64,000 nucleotides of DNA from Iris pallida (GCA_029216955.1 JANAVB010006998.1:2036692-2100691), one strand, 5' to 3'. Shown: positions 26,664 through 38,811, numbered from the stretch's first letter. A program made the numbers and translations. Notes: generated from the sequence alone by a model not told the origin.

Positions 26664-26743
26664 ATATAAATGCTTGTAAATCATCATACAAGTCCAAGTT
26701 CATAAATAAAATTTTATTTCATCATGAATGATAGTACATGATA

Positions 26744-27067
26744 TTAAGGGAGATCACTATCATCCTTCTTAACATTGGGACGCAGACCACTGCCGTCCTT
26801 CTCAAAGACACGGTCAGCAAAAGAGCCGAGAACCTCCTTGCTGGAGCCCACGAGGAACTTGCAAGCAGCCAGTCTCATGGCCTCTTCTTTTTCAGTCTTT
26901 TCTGGTTCAAGCAGGAAGTCCAGAATATCTCGCGGTGGTTTTGGTGCAGACGAACCTTCGCCTGCCCCTGCCTGCTTTGGCTGAACCAGTTCGGCCTGAC
27001 GTTCTTCAACGCCTTCTTCAACTTTTCTAGCGAGTTCAGTCTTCTTGGGTGCATCTCCAGACGACAT
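26744..27067 (-). CDS. Small antisense ORF with its own TATA box, unknown function
   Basis: A 107-residue intact frame starting at a true ATG (27067), MSSGDAPKKTELARKVEEG. It is Glu/Lys-rich, with a KPPRDILDFLLEPEKTEKEE middle and no recognised domain or signal peptide. TATAAATAG lies about 50 bases upstream and an AATAAA (minus strand, 26713-26718) about 30 bases after the stop, so it has the layout of a complete transcription unit. It is convergent with gag-pol, whose stop is 80 bp away. It is undamaged in an element whose sense genes all carry stops. I do not know the function. Confidence 0.55.
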   Translation of the reverse strand: MSSGDAPKKTELARKVEEGVEERQAELVQPKQAGAGEGSSAPKPPRDILDFLLEPEKTEKEEAMRLAACKFLVGSSKEVLGSFADRVFEKDGSGLRPNVKKDDSDLP

Positions 27068-27114
27068 TTTTATGTTAGAAAAGTGGAAGTGCTCCTTTCT
27101 GCTAAATTTCTGTT

Positions 27115-27124
27115 CTATTTATAG
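27115..27124 (-). promoter_or_regulatory. TATA box of the small antisense ORF
   Basis: The minus strand reads CTATAAATAG, ending 48 bases before the ATG at 27067. It has the same core as the LTR TATA boxes. Confidence 0.55.
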
Positions 27125-27139
27125 GCAGAGATTCTCCAA

Positions 27140-27440
27140 ATAACGAAGCGATACATTCATCCGACGGTTCATCCGTTCATTCATATTCACCTGACGGTTC
27201 ACCCGTTCATTTATTATCACCCGACGGTTCATTCTTTCACATTCATCCGACGGTTCGTCCTTCCATTCACATCCACCTGACGGTTCACCCGTTCATTAAT
27301 CATCATTTGACGGTTCATCCGTTCATTCATTTCTATCTGACGGTTTGTCCGTTCATTCCACCATTCGACGGTTTACCCGTTCCTTATGACGATTTATTTC
27401 GTTCACACCTTTTTGACGATTCATTTTCGTTCATTTAGTC
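27140..27440. repeat. Tandem GACGGTTC/CCGTTC repeat in element B 3' region
   Basis: About ten degenerate units of roughly 30 bp of the form GACGGTTCAYCCGTTCATT plus a variable AT-rich spacer, each holding a small GACGG/CCGTT dyad. Hypervariable tandem repeats in this place are known from Tat-lineage elements and can seed satellites. Confidence 0.75.
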
Positions 27441-27668
27441 ATTCACATCAGTAACTTATCATCCTTGATTAAGTTATCTATTGAAATAATAATATTTGAT
27501 ATATTCTGCCACGTCCATATTACCTCTGAGCAGATATAATGAATATAATTATTTTCCTACAAAATTCAGAAATATATCATGTCCTGTACCTCTGAATATA
27601 TTTTCTATATCTATTATTTATATCTGAGCAAGATATACAAAAAATAATAGAGCCACAACAAAATGTCT
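27441..27668. other. AT-rich spacer between the two antisense units
   Basis: No gene. It contains repeated ATATCTGAGCA- and CTCTGA-type words in AT-rich sequence and lies beyond the polyadenylation signal of the large antisense gene. Confidence 0.4.
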
Positions 27669-27674
27669 TTTATT
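27669..27674 (-). terminator. Polyadenylation signal of the large antisense gene
   Basis: AATAAA on the minus strand, about 63 bases after the antisense stop codon at 27737. Confidence 0.5.
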
Positions 27675-27736
27675 AATCAAAATATAAGACATTACAAAAA
27701 AAATACATGTGCTACCAAAGATACAAAAAGTTCTTT

Positions 27737-30700
27737 CTAATGAGGTCGAGGTGTTATCAGACTAGCAATTTGTTGTTTCAGAGTCTGTAGTCGCTCTTCA
27801 CGAGATGACATCACTATCCTTCTGGCTTCTTCCATCCCGGTTTCTTCATTGAAAGCAGGCATGGCCACCATTCGGCGAGTAATCTCAGCATCATGAGCTG
27901 CTACGTACTCATCCCTTTCTTGAATCAGAGCATTGAATTGTTGGGTTGCAAGTTGATGATCAGTAACTTCATTTTCTAATTCCTCCTGGAGACGAGCAAT
28001 CTCTGCCCTCAGCTCAGCAGCTCTTTGCTTTTTTCTCTCAGCCATCAAGGTCACTGATTCTAGCTTGGACTGATACTCAGCAGATTTTGCAGAGAAAGCA
28101 TCCAAAAGGTTATGGAGATTCACACTTTCAATATCAGCTGCTTGAGCCAGTTGTTCGAACTCTGCCTGCACTAGAGACTCTACATCTCCTTGGTTGAGCT
28201 CTTTATAGTTTCTGATGGAAATCTCTAACTCATTCAAAATATGATCCAGGAAAGTGGCCTGAGCCTCGTCACCTTGTTCCCGGATAGCCCTTACTAAGAG
28301 AGAGGTTGGACCTCTAACCATAAAAAAATTAGTACCCCTCTTTTTCCATCATTCTATTTACTAGAGGTTCCAAAGACTCAAAAAAGCATCTGGTAAATGA
28401 TTGGATCACAAGATTATTAATCGCTATAGCACCAGGAGTTGCAGCTACTCCTGTTGATAACGAGGCCGCAGGATGTTCAATCTCTCGCATCTGGACAGCG
28501 GGCTCTTTGAATAAAGGAGCCAAAGTGGAGCTAGTTGCCCCTTCTGGTTGTTCCTCTGCAAAAGTAAAAATTGTCATTTTGCCTGTTGATTGCTATTGTC
28601 CAAGAAGATTGAAGATGTAAACTTTCTTACCATGGTTGAATCCAGCAATGAGCCTATCATCTGCAGGAATAGACTCTAGCCGAGCAGAAGTAGCTTCAGC
28701 CATAACAGCTTGGCTACTGCCCACTTCAGAACCACAGGATAAATGTTGACTGCTACTAACAATCATCGTCGTTATAGGCACTATGTCCGTGCACGTCGGA
28801 GGTGCTAGAGGAGTCTCAAGATCTGCAGGAAATACTAATAAAGACGTTAGCTATCAATCTATTTAAGAGGAGATTGCTAATTTCATTTTATACCTTGAGG
28901 ACCAGTGGCGGGAGTTTCCTCCGGAGCTTCTTCATCTGCTGCTTTTTCTGGAGATACTTCTACCTCAACATCCTCTTCAGGATTTAAGGTATCAGCGACG
29001 TTTTCTGGAGATACTTCTACCTGAACATCCTCTTCAGGATTTAAGGTATCATCGACAGCATTAGGAGATATATGCACTTCATCATCCCTTTCAGGATCTT
29101 GCATATCTTCATTAATATTCTCGGACGAAGAGTTCTCCTCATCTTCACCTTCTTCTGGTGCATTCCCGCTGGCAGTTGCAGCTTGGTCAAAAGAGTCTTC
29201 CAGCGAGCCATAGTTGCAATCTTCTAGAGCCGCAATCACTTCACGATCTTCCTCTTCGCGGAGAGTCCTAGGAGTAGGAAGAAGTTGAGTCGTCTCCGCA
29301 GCAGGTGAAAGAGATCGTACAACATCTTGCTCTTCCTCCATGATATTTCCTCTGGGCTCTTCGGCCTCAGTTCTCGGATCAGGATCTTCCCTCTGTTCGA
29401 TCTCTTCCCTATGTTCTGGACTATAAGTTTTGTTCCTAGACTCTGAAATAGGAGTGGGAGATGGCATAGCGAATCCCGCCGCAGCATCCACTACTATTGA
29501 AGACGGGGCTCGTCTAGAAGGAGAGGCCATTCGGTTTCTTCTTTGGGCCAGCTTCTTTCTTTTCAGAGGCCTCTCAGGGCTCTCTATGTTTACAGTCTCG
29601 ACTTGTCTTTGAATAGAGGTCGGTGTGGTAGCCTCTTCTTGCTGAATTGTCTCGGCCAGCTGCCGAGATTAAGATCTAGTAGTAATCTTTTCAGAAGAAT
29701 GATCTAAGATCAGTTTCTTCTTTGCTGCCGGAGTGGGAGGCTCCTCTCTTCTCCTCTTCTTGGCTAGAGATTTAACCACCTTCAAAAAAATACGCAGTGG
29801 TGCGTTAACCTCTTCAGGGAACATAGCGTCCCTTGAAGCTTCTAGGGGTGCATCTACTGGTTCATGCACCTTATCATTTCCTGGGAGTGACATGGCGATT
29901 CATCCCCTCTTCAATCTTGTTGAAGACGCGAAGCTATCCGCGAGATTAAAATTCTCAGCAAAGGTGTTCGAAGATGTATAGAATACTGAGTATGTAAATA
30001 GCATCCGAGGGCTATGGTTGCTATTTACTGGCATTGAGAACGTTACTTTCGTATCTCGAGCATTATAATAAGCCCAAGCTCGGGCCCCAACTATCAAGAA
30101 ACCCTTTCCTTGAAGGCACGTGATAGCATTTCCCACATGGAATTGGTCGTACCCGAACTGCCGAGCAAATCGACTGGGGAGATATGGCTCTAAATAATAT
30201 TCTTCTTCAAACCGATACACCAAATGGGCGGTCGAATTGTCTTCAACCACTCAAAAGCTGCACGGCTCAAAGGTTGCATCTTCGAGTCAATCATATTTGT
30301 CGGCATTTGTTCATATCCAGCAGGAGGAGGAGTGCAACAAAAGTTTCATCCTTTGCTCAGGTTCAGAGCATATCTATAATCTCTCAGAGCAGTGCATTTC
30401 CACTTACCATGAGAGTATCTCCGCAAAAAGCTGCCGTCGACCGGTCCCATGCTGGGGTCCATCAAAGTAGGATAGTGAAGAAGCAACCACCCAAACAGAT
30501 ATGTATACGGCAATTCCAACCGAGGAAATTCGTTTTCACCCTTAGCTTTCAGTATCAGATCGACGTACAGACGAAGACCGGCATTCAACCTACAAGTCAT
30601 CGCTGACCAAAGATCCATCTTATAGCCGAAGACTAATCTAACGGCGGCAAAAAGAACACCGCGATAGAAGCGGTCTACAGCACTCGATCCCGGGACTACA

Positions 30701-32483
30701 AATCGACGGAGCCAATATGTCAGAAACCCTGCTAATTGGGCTTCTTTTGACATAAATCTATATCCTACTCTCAAATAACTCTCGAGAGTATCTCCTTTCT
30801 TCAAAGGAGGACATTGATGATCATCCTTCATCTCTTCATCCAAATCCCCGCTTTCCTCCATCAGTTTTACCACGTCACTGCTGCTCAATGGTCTAAAGAA
30901 GTCAGGATAGCATCTATCATTTTCCTTGGTCTTCGGTTCTTTAATGTGGTTAAGGAACAGATAAGGCAACCATTTTGAGGAATAGCAGGTATTTGATGTA
31001 GCACTTTTGCAGAACAGAGAACAGATTTTATAATGACATAGCAGTTCTTCGAAGACTGCTACCATTTCTGCGTTCTCTTTTCGGAGTTTGTCCAACTCAT
31101 CATTTGTTGGGACAAATTCTTCATATGGGGCATCTCCCATTGGCAAGTAAGAGATGTACTGCATCTCATGAAGTGCAAACCCGATTTCTCCGCCAGGAGT
31201 CATGAAAGTCCCTGTTCTGTAATTGTACCTTTCTGCTAGAGCCAAGAACAGATGCGGGTTGGGGGCAAAACCATAAACAGTAGCATGCACTGCTTGGTAC
31301 AAGTTGATTTGCTGAAGTTTGTTTTCAAACTTGGTCAAAATCCAGTTTGCTATGCAGTTCCATCTCTTAAAATCTGGATTCACCAATCCAGTTAATCTGA
31401 TGTCCTGCTCAGGATACCTTCCTTCGACCTTCGCAAACTCATTTACGAATATTGGAGTTCTGACAGGCAATAACAAGGAAGAATTCTCCGACGGAATACA
31501 ACCGGGTTTTAAACCTTTTAACAAGACACTGTACCGTTCTGAGGAACTATAGAACATGTCCTTCTTGTTCGGCCCCTTCTTCACAAAAATCCTTCCTGGA
31601 CGGGCATCTTGGAAAAGTGTAAGGTTCCATTCCATCTTCTTCGGATAGCTCGCATGAGCATACCGGGATAAGGGGAGGCAGCAGGAAACATCTGGTATCG
31701 AGAATGACCTATCCGTCTGATGGACAATCCTTTCTTCCATCCTTGGTCTCGGTTGAGAGCTTTTCTCAAAAGCATCGCCGAACAGGAATAATGGCTTCTT
31801 GTGAATAACAGCGTCTGCTGACTCCAGAGGTTGTCCATTCATCAAATATTGCGGTGTCTCATTATCTTGGGATATCAAAATAGCCTGACGGAAAGTTGGC
31901 AGATCATATTGAGGATAGTACACATGGAAAAGGTCCTCTTTGTATTTTGACTCTGTAAGAGTTCCTAGAAAGTCCTCATAACCGGGATCTTCTCTGGTAT
32001 TAACTGCATCAGACAGAGAAAACAAAAATTCAGTATAAGTCAAGACAAAGATTCAGTTTGCGCAAACATCAGATTGTGCAACATCAAATTGCACGATATC
32101 AGATTGTGCAACAATCAGACTGCGCAAACAAACAGTCATCAGTTTGCGCTGATAGTCTCACGCAAATTAGTAAATTGTACTGACTTTTGCCAGCACAGTT
32201 TAACCAATTGTGCAGAATGTCGTCCTTCATAAAAATGAAGAACGAACTGATTTGTGCAACCAGAACCCTAAAAAGGGTGGCGCAGTATGATCACATCTTT
32301 AAAAAGAGATGGATTCTGAAAGAATAAGTGAGATCAAAAACCCTAAAAAGAGTTTTGATTAAGTCATCTACCTCGCAGCGCTGGATGAGCAGTTTCGTGA
32401 CGAGAAGCACGTCGCGCAACCCTAGCCGAAGATTCGGCGGGGGCTTTGCCCTTGGCAGCGGCGGAGGAACGCTTGGGAGCCAT
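27737..32483 (-). pseudogene. Antisense plant-mobile-domain gene with three introns (decayed)
   Basis: Proposed exons on the minus strand: 32483-32372, 32003-28894, 28822-28631 and 28555-27737. All three introns are GT-AG and phase 1 (donors GAG/GTAGAT, AAG/GTATAA, ATG/GTAAGA), and the joins keep the frame. Exon 1 is a basic MAPKRSSAAAKGK start. Exon 2 has plant-mobile-domain wording: AGFLTYWLRRFVVPG, ending YLPSRFARQFGYDQ, then a KKRRREE basic motif and long acidic repeats (NPEEDVEVEVSPE). The last exon is a coiled coil. The intact protein would be about 1,400 residues. In-frame stops near 30346, 29900 and 29669 and frameshifts near 30240 and 28325 disable it. Antisense ORFs here are known in Tat elements; the role is unknown. 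Confidence 0.72.
32040..32300. repeat. Cluster of TGCGCA-type words inside antisense intron 1
   Basis: At least eight copies or near copies of the LTR word (TTGCGCAAAC, ATTGTGCAAC, CTGCGCAAAC and similar) lie between exons 1 and 2 of the antisense gene, outside the LTR. Confidence 0.65.
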
Positions 32484-32581
32484 CGAAATCGTTGGAGAAG
32501 AAAGGAAGAAGGAGCTCGGAATTTCTCTCTCAAAAGTGCACGAAGAAGGCAAAGTAAAGAATGAAATGAGAAGTAAAGAAC

Positions 32582-32590
32582 TATTTATAG
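32582..32590 (-). promoter_or_regulatory. TATA box of the large antisense gene
   Basis: The minus strand reads CTATAAATAG about 100 bases upstream of the antisense ATG (32483), between it and the 3' LTR. It is separate from the LTR TATA and faces the opposite way. Confidence 0.6.
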
Positions 32591-32737
32591 TTTTTGAAAA
32601 CGAAACGGCCGCCTTAGATTGCGCCTGAAAATGGGCTAATCCCTCAGATTCCGCAGACAGCTCATTTCATGCGCAAATGGATTGTAATTTCAAAATTTAA
32701 AGTATTTCAAAATTTTGAATAAGTTCAACTTTCAAAA

Positions 32738-32753
32738 ATATTGAAGGGGGTCT
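32738..32753 (+). other. Polypurine tract of element B
   Basis: ATATTGAAGGGGGTCT lies immediately before the 3' LTR. The same GAAGGGGG core lies next to the LTRs of C1 and C2. Confidence 0.75.
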
Positions 32754-33674
32754 TGTAGGTCCTAAAAGATCAAGTTGCACACATCAACAAAGTCATGAAG
32801 ATCAAGAAATGAATCTTTCAAATAAACTGCACATACATCAGATTGCGCAGTATACAGATTGCGCATACTAGATTGCGCACACTACCAAACAGGCAGGCTG
32901 ACGTGGCAAATCATCATCATTACCTGACACAAATCAAATCTTCTGACAGCTGACAGCACGGAGAACGAGGCGACCGTTCGTTTAGTCGTACAGTACGGCG
33001 CTCGAGGACAGCTGGCAGCGCAATCCATGTTGGCGCAATCCATGTTGGCGCAATCCATTCCTGCGCAGTCTAAGTCTGCGCAATTTAGGTTGCGCGTTCT
33101 ATCAACATAAATGACAAAATACACGTGGCATTCATGCCATCCTTTGTTCATTACGTGGCAACCGTCTATACACGATCATGCGTATTTCAATCAAATGATG
33201 CCATGTGTCCAAGACAGTTGGCCCATGATCCAGCAATTGCCTATGCAGTCTACTGTTATGCAATCCAATTGTTGCGCAATCCATCATGCGCAGTCCAGAA
33301 TAACTAAATGTTAGTTATTTTTCAGAACTCTGTAAATAGAGTTTCAAGTCTCCATTTCAAGGGGGATCAGAGAGAGATCAGAGATCAGATCATAGAGAGA
33401 CCAGACTTTAAAATTCAGAGAGATCAGGAGTTCTTGCCTAAGTGCTGCTGCATTCTTCCGAGGCTTTTGCCTTCAATTTTTGAGGCTTTTTTGCCTTCAA
33501 TTCCAGAGTTGTCTTCAACTTCAGAGGCTATCGTCTTCAAAGTTTACATCGTCCAAGGGATAAAGCAATCGTCCTCTAGATTGGATTCCTACAGTTGTAC
33601 TTTCACAGAATTCAAATTGTAATCTTTTACAATGTTTGTATCAATAAAGTTCTACACTTTTGTTTTTGCAAACA
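32754..33674 (+). repeat. 3' LTR of element B
   Basis: 921 bp, TGTAGGTCC to GCAAACA. It is collinear with the 5' LTR plus a ~16-bp extra copy of a TGCGCAATCC unit near 33260. By eye there are about 25 differences in the first ~370 bp, many of them C/T or A/G within the CpG of the repeated word. Confidence 0.92.
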
Positions 33675-33679
33675 CCTGC

Positions 33680-34311
33680 CTATTTATAGGATATGGGAAT
33701 TCCCAATTTTGATAGGATTAGGAGAATTTAAAACCCAAGTAGATAAATCATCTATTTAATTAAAATCAATCAAATCAAATCAAATCAAATCCAATCCAAA
33801 TCCAATTAAATCTAATTTAATTCCCTTAGTTTGAAATCAAATCAACAAATCAAATTCCAATTATAGATATTAACTTAATCTATTAAAATATATCCATGGA
33901 ATCAAATCAAAATTTAAATTGTCACAAATATTTCAGAAATATGTTTTCCAAAAATACTATAATAATTAATTTCAAAAATACATTATTATTTAAAATAACT
34001 TAATAAAATTTTTATGAAATAAATATTTTTGCACGAAATTTTTTATTATTAATAACTGCTAAAAATAATAGACTTTTTATAGCAAGAATAATAATTCTAT
34101 ATAATATTTTAAAAGTGTAATAAAATAGAAAAATTGTTTTTCTACAATATGTACGCTCGCACATATTCGCACTCGTCGAGCAAATTTGAAAAAAGAAATA
34201 AAAGGTCGTGCGCGACGTATAATACGACTACGCGACGTAAAATACAAAATTTTAAATCGGTACCAAATTAAATAAAATAAAATAAAATAGTAGAAATTTA
34301 GGGGTTCTACA
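33680..34311 (-). repeat. Left (3') LTR of the large-LTR element, second part
   Basis: Continuation of the same LTR after element B, matching 38813-39442 base for base with few differences. It contains a TATA box at 33679-33688, an AATCA-type short tandem repeat near 33766-33800, and the terminus GGGGTTCTACA. Confidence 0.85.
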
Positions 34312-35435
34312 TCCTACCCAACTTAAAAGAATTTCGTCCTCGAAATTAAGAATTCGTAGGGGGGTGAGAGGACACAAGGGGGTATCGATGGGGAACAATC
34401 GATAACAAAATCATGCTGTAAGAATCGCTATCTAGATTATAGAAAAAAAAGGTACTGTCGGAATGAATGAGGGTCACGATTAAGAGAACGAAATAGATTT
34501 AATTTAATTAAGCGATTAGAGGGTCTTGATAGAGTCGAGTAGTTTAGGATAGCAATATCGAGTGAGAATGGTCATAGCCGATAGGAAGGCTAGATGAAGT
34601 TCTAGCACAACGCCCTCGTCCTTCGAAATTGATGAAGGCGAAAGCAATATAGAGTTCAAAGGAGGCGTTATCGAATACGAATACGTGATTCAAAGTCGAT
34701 CGAAGAATTTCAAAAGAATTGTCAAGGCAGTCGTGGATGGAATTCTAGAGGGCAAGTTTAATTATGTTCCATCCACGTAGAATAATAGACAAAAGCGAAC
34801 CAAAGTGCACTCGGTTGATCAGACCATCCTGCACCGGTTCTGATTAGACAATATGTTAGTAGGAATTCTTCCAATAACATATGTCATGAACAAGCTTGAT
34901 AAAGATTTAAGCTTGCAAAAAATAGGCTATATTAGCATCATTAGTCTAGATAGTAAAAATATAGGCACGAGATTAAGATTGAAATAAAGAACAAATATGA
35001 ATAGTCTAAGAGTCATAAGGATCTAAGTCTTGTTTATTTTCTATACCATCATTCTATGGTTTCATTGACCAAGGCTTGGTTGGCCAAGTGGGTTAACTTC
35101 TCTAGTCTCTATGGTATAGGTAATACCATTTGTATTCCCTTAATGGTCAAGGGTGTGTGGGGTATTCTACCCAACTTAAAGAATTTAGCTAAGGGTGTTT
35201 TGGGACAATATCTAACTAGTAGGGTCAGTCTCTAGCAAGCATGAAGGGATGATAAGAATAGTGATAGGAGGAATCAAGCAAGATGCAATCGATGAGTCAA
35301 ACGGTAGATAAAATCAAGGAAAGAGGTCAAGTATGTGGATGAGATCCTAGACTTCTAATCCTATACGCAGGCTTGCTTGGTACGATAAAGTAACCAAACA
35401 ACTCATCTAGACCTGCATGGGCCACCACAAAAATA
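34312..35435 (-). other. Internal region of the large-LTR element, non-coding
   Basis: 1,124 bp with no sustained reading frame on either strand. The purine tract lies at the left edge. I see no initiator-Met primer site (TGGTATCAGAGC) next to the right LTR. The primer site and all coding capacity seem to have been lost. Confidence 0.65.
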
Positions 35436-37258
35436 TGTAACGCCCCAGTCCCAAAAGAATTGTCTTGATACAACATGTTGGGCGGAGACAAATCCACTAC
35501 CAACAAAATAAGGAAATAAAATACATGAGTAAAGAAATGAATTTGGCGAGCGAAGCGAAGACGATCCAAGTGCAATCATCCTCAAAAAAAATAGCGATGA
35601 TCACGACTAGAGATAAAACACCTGCGAAAGACAATAGCACACACCTGGAGAGATAACCAGGTCCTTAGAGGGACGTAACAAGACACATAATATCATGCCA
35701 TATAAACTGAATAAATATTGCTCAAATAAATAAGTAAATCGAATTATAACATGTTCCAATACGCACCTACTGAACGAGCGTACCATCCCCCCAACCAAAC
35801 AAGGACAAGAGATGGTAAACTAATTCACGGTGACGTATCTTTCCATGCTATGAATCCAATATGGTATCCGGACCCCAACAAGGTTCAATACCTTCTCATC
35901 GAAGTAGTAAGTCACACCTACAACCAAACAAGGACAAGATATGACAAACTAGTTCGCGACAAGTTATTGTCCAAGCCACAGTCAGATACAAGTACCCAAA
36001 CCAAAAGTAATCGTACCTAACGGATAAAGGTACCTAACCGTTCTAAGTGAAATGTAGTTAAGAACAATCCTTCCTACGCATGGGCCCTGGCTAAATAGGA
36101 TCGACGTAGTCCCCCTTGGGCACCAGAGGCCCCATCAGTAAGAGCATGACGTTCCGCAGAATTGTCAGTGGCCGTCAGTAATCATGGGTAATCTGACCCG
36201 CGTCTCCGGCGGAGCTCACGGGTTACAAAAGGAAAAGTGCATCGAAGCCCATACGCTAAAGAATTGTCCTCCCCGCCCAATGCCTACTTTGTTATATCCA
36301 CAACAGTAACCTCTATAACCGCTAAGTCAAACTAGAATACAACCTCTATTAGCGGTTATTCCTATCGCACGGCTTGTACGTACTGGTGGCCAGCCAATCA
36401 CGCACTTCCGTATTCTACATGTGACACACAACTTCGTGTTACAACGTGTCAATGCCAATGAATGCAACATACATGGTGGTCCCTTAAATCTAGGTTTAAT
36501 TTGTAAGAAAATAATACACAGCAGGAAATATAAATGAACAGTAAGTTCTAACAGCTATGCCATGTATCACAGTTTATTTTGCATAAAGAAAATGAATAAT
36601 GCATGAAATATGAGCTAAAAATAATTAAACAGCGAATGGCAAGGTGTCTTGCCTGGTAGAACGCCTGGTGTGCTGCGATAATCAATGTGGTAGGAACTAC
36701 GACTTCGATGTAACAACTACACAAGGGAACCTCTACTGGTGGCATGGATAGTTTCATCGGGTCCAGGACGGTTAAATTGGTTAGGGTGGACACAAGGTAG
36801 ACGTGAATTGGCGAAGGAATAATAGAATTTGTCACGGACAAGAGAAGAACCGAAGGAAATTTGGAAAAAATATATTTATTATTTTTGAAAATATTTATAA
36901 TTTTGGAAACTATAATTTTTATCAGTTAAAATAATTTTGGATAAATATCTGGAAATCTAGGAAATTATTTTCAGGAATAAGTTCTTAGTTTGGTCAAATA
37001 TAGTTTAGGTTAAAAATAGATATTTTAATAAGGTAGCAAATAATATATAAATAATAATAAATAACACAATTCTAGAGTATATATAAAAATATAACTAAAT
37101 AACACCATCCTAGAGTATATAAAATTTAAGAAATATTTAACATATATTTCGACACTATCAATAATAGTTTATACTAATGCACATACTTACATAATGTGCT
37201 CAATATATAAAAGCCTATAGTTTATGCAAAAATAATAATAAATAACACAACAAATACA

Positions 37259-37260
<2 letters not shown>

Positions 37261-37337
<77 letters not shown>

Positions 37338-37348
37338 ATTATTTTATT

Positions 37349-37382
<34 letters not shown>
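37261..37382. repeat. AT microsatellite, interrupted
   Basis: Two TA runs separated by a TTAATTATTTTATTTACA segment, at the position matching the microsatellite at 15405 in the other LTR. Confidence 0.85.
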
Positions 37383-37385
<3 letters not shown>

Positions 37386-38811
37386 ATTAAATAATTAATA
37401 ACACAAACCTTAAAATAAAAATAATAAATAATTTAATAAATAACACCAAAGCCTTACAGTATATATAAACAAATAAAATGAATAAATAATTTAATAAAAA
37501 CACCAAAACCTTCTCTTCTCGTGAAGAGAGCTGGAGAGAGAGTAAGAGAAAAGAGGGAAGAACGAGAGCAGAGAGCGAGAGGGAGAGCGGAAACGAGAGT
37601 CGGCGGCGCTTCGCGGCGTACGGAGGGCGGAGGCGCGGCGATCCGGCGGGGGGATGAGCCGGAGTGAGGCGGCGCGGAGGAGAAAGGGAAGCTGGGCTTG
37701 GCGGATCCGGCGCAGCGCTCGACGGAGGGGACGTGTGGAGCGGTGGTCGTCGCCGGAGGGGTTTAGGCGGAGGATTTGGGGACGCGGCGGGAGACTCACG
37801 TCAGCGGCTTGGCACGGCGGAGGAGGAGAAGGAGAACGGAGTGGAGTTCACCAGAGGGGGTCTACGAAGGGGTGGAGCTACCTGGTCGGCTTGCCGGGCT
37901 AGACACAGTGGCGGCGAACGCCAGGCGGCTGCGAGTGTTTCGAGCCCGGCGGTTGGCCGAGGGCGCGAGCGGAGGATGGCGACGGGTCGCCGGGTCCGGT
38001 CGGCTGCGGGTGTGCGGAGGGAGCGGCTCGCACGGTTAGGGCAGTGCTGCGCAGAGCCGGAGTTCATCGACGGCGACACGGGATGCGGTCGTGGCGGCCG
38101 TCGGTGTCGCCGGACTCGATGGAGAGATCCGGCACCTACGCGGAACGGCGGAGGCGATGATTGGCTAGGTCGGGGCGAGTGGGGCCAGGCGTTGCTTCAG
38201 GCCAGGCGAGGCGGCGTGGTGGCGGAGGTATGTGAGTTTCTACTTTTCCTGATTCTTTTTCTGTTGTGGTGTTGGTGAACGGGGATGTGCGGTCATGGGT
38301 TGTGTCGACAGCAGTGGTGCTGTGGTGGTTCCGGGCGGTGGTGGTGTCGATAACGACGGTTGTGGTGGGGTTTTGGTCGTGGTTGTGATGTTGTGGGAGA
38401 TGGTGGTGGTTAGCGGCTGGGTCGACGAGACGGAGGCTGTACAGAGTCGGACGTGGCGGAGAAGGGATTGTGGTCGGGTCTGTCTTGGCTTGGGGGACGT
38501 GGTGCTAATAACGAAGGTGGAGGGAAGATGGTAACGGCAGATGTCCGGCTATCGATGGCTGAGGAATCGACGGAGGCAGGAAGGAGACACGAGCGGGGAT
38601 GGGGTTTACAGTAGAGGTAGGAATTCGATTGTGTCGGGATGTGTCCGACACGAAAAATTAAATATAAATGTACAAGAATTGGAATAAGAGAGTCACCCGG
38701 GGTCGGACCCGAGGCCGTCACGGCTGACACGGAAGAGATGGGCACCGACACGAGGCACGTACACTTTGTGGAAATTTGTAGAAGAATAATAAAAAGTTGG
38801 AGGAGTACCTG

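Larger units (their letters stand above)
17015..33674 (+). mobile_element. Element B: complete Ty3/gypsy Tat-lineage retrotransposon
   Basis: 16,660 bp, flanked by the 5-bp duplication CCTGC (17010-17014 and 33675-33679). In order: 5' LTR, primer site, ORF1-like extension, gag, protease, RT, RNase H, second RNase H, integrase, a 6-kb 3' region with tandem repeats and two antisense genes, PPT, 3' LTR. The second RNase H and antisense ORFs are known Tat-lineage traits (Ogre, Grande, Retand). The gag-pol frame from 19815 to 26663 has no frameshift, only seven in-frame stops, so the copy is fairly young but inactive. Confidence 0.92.
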
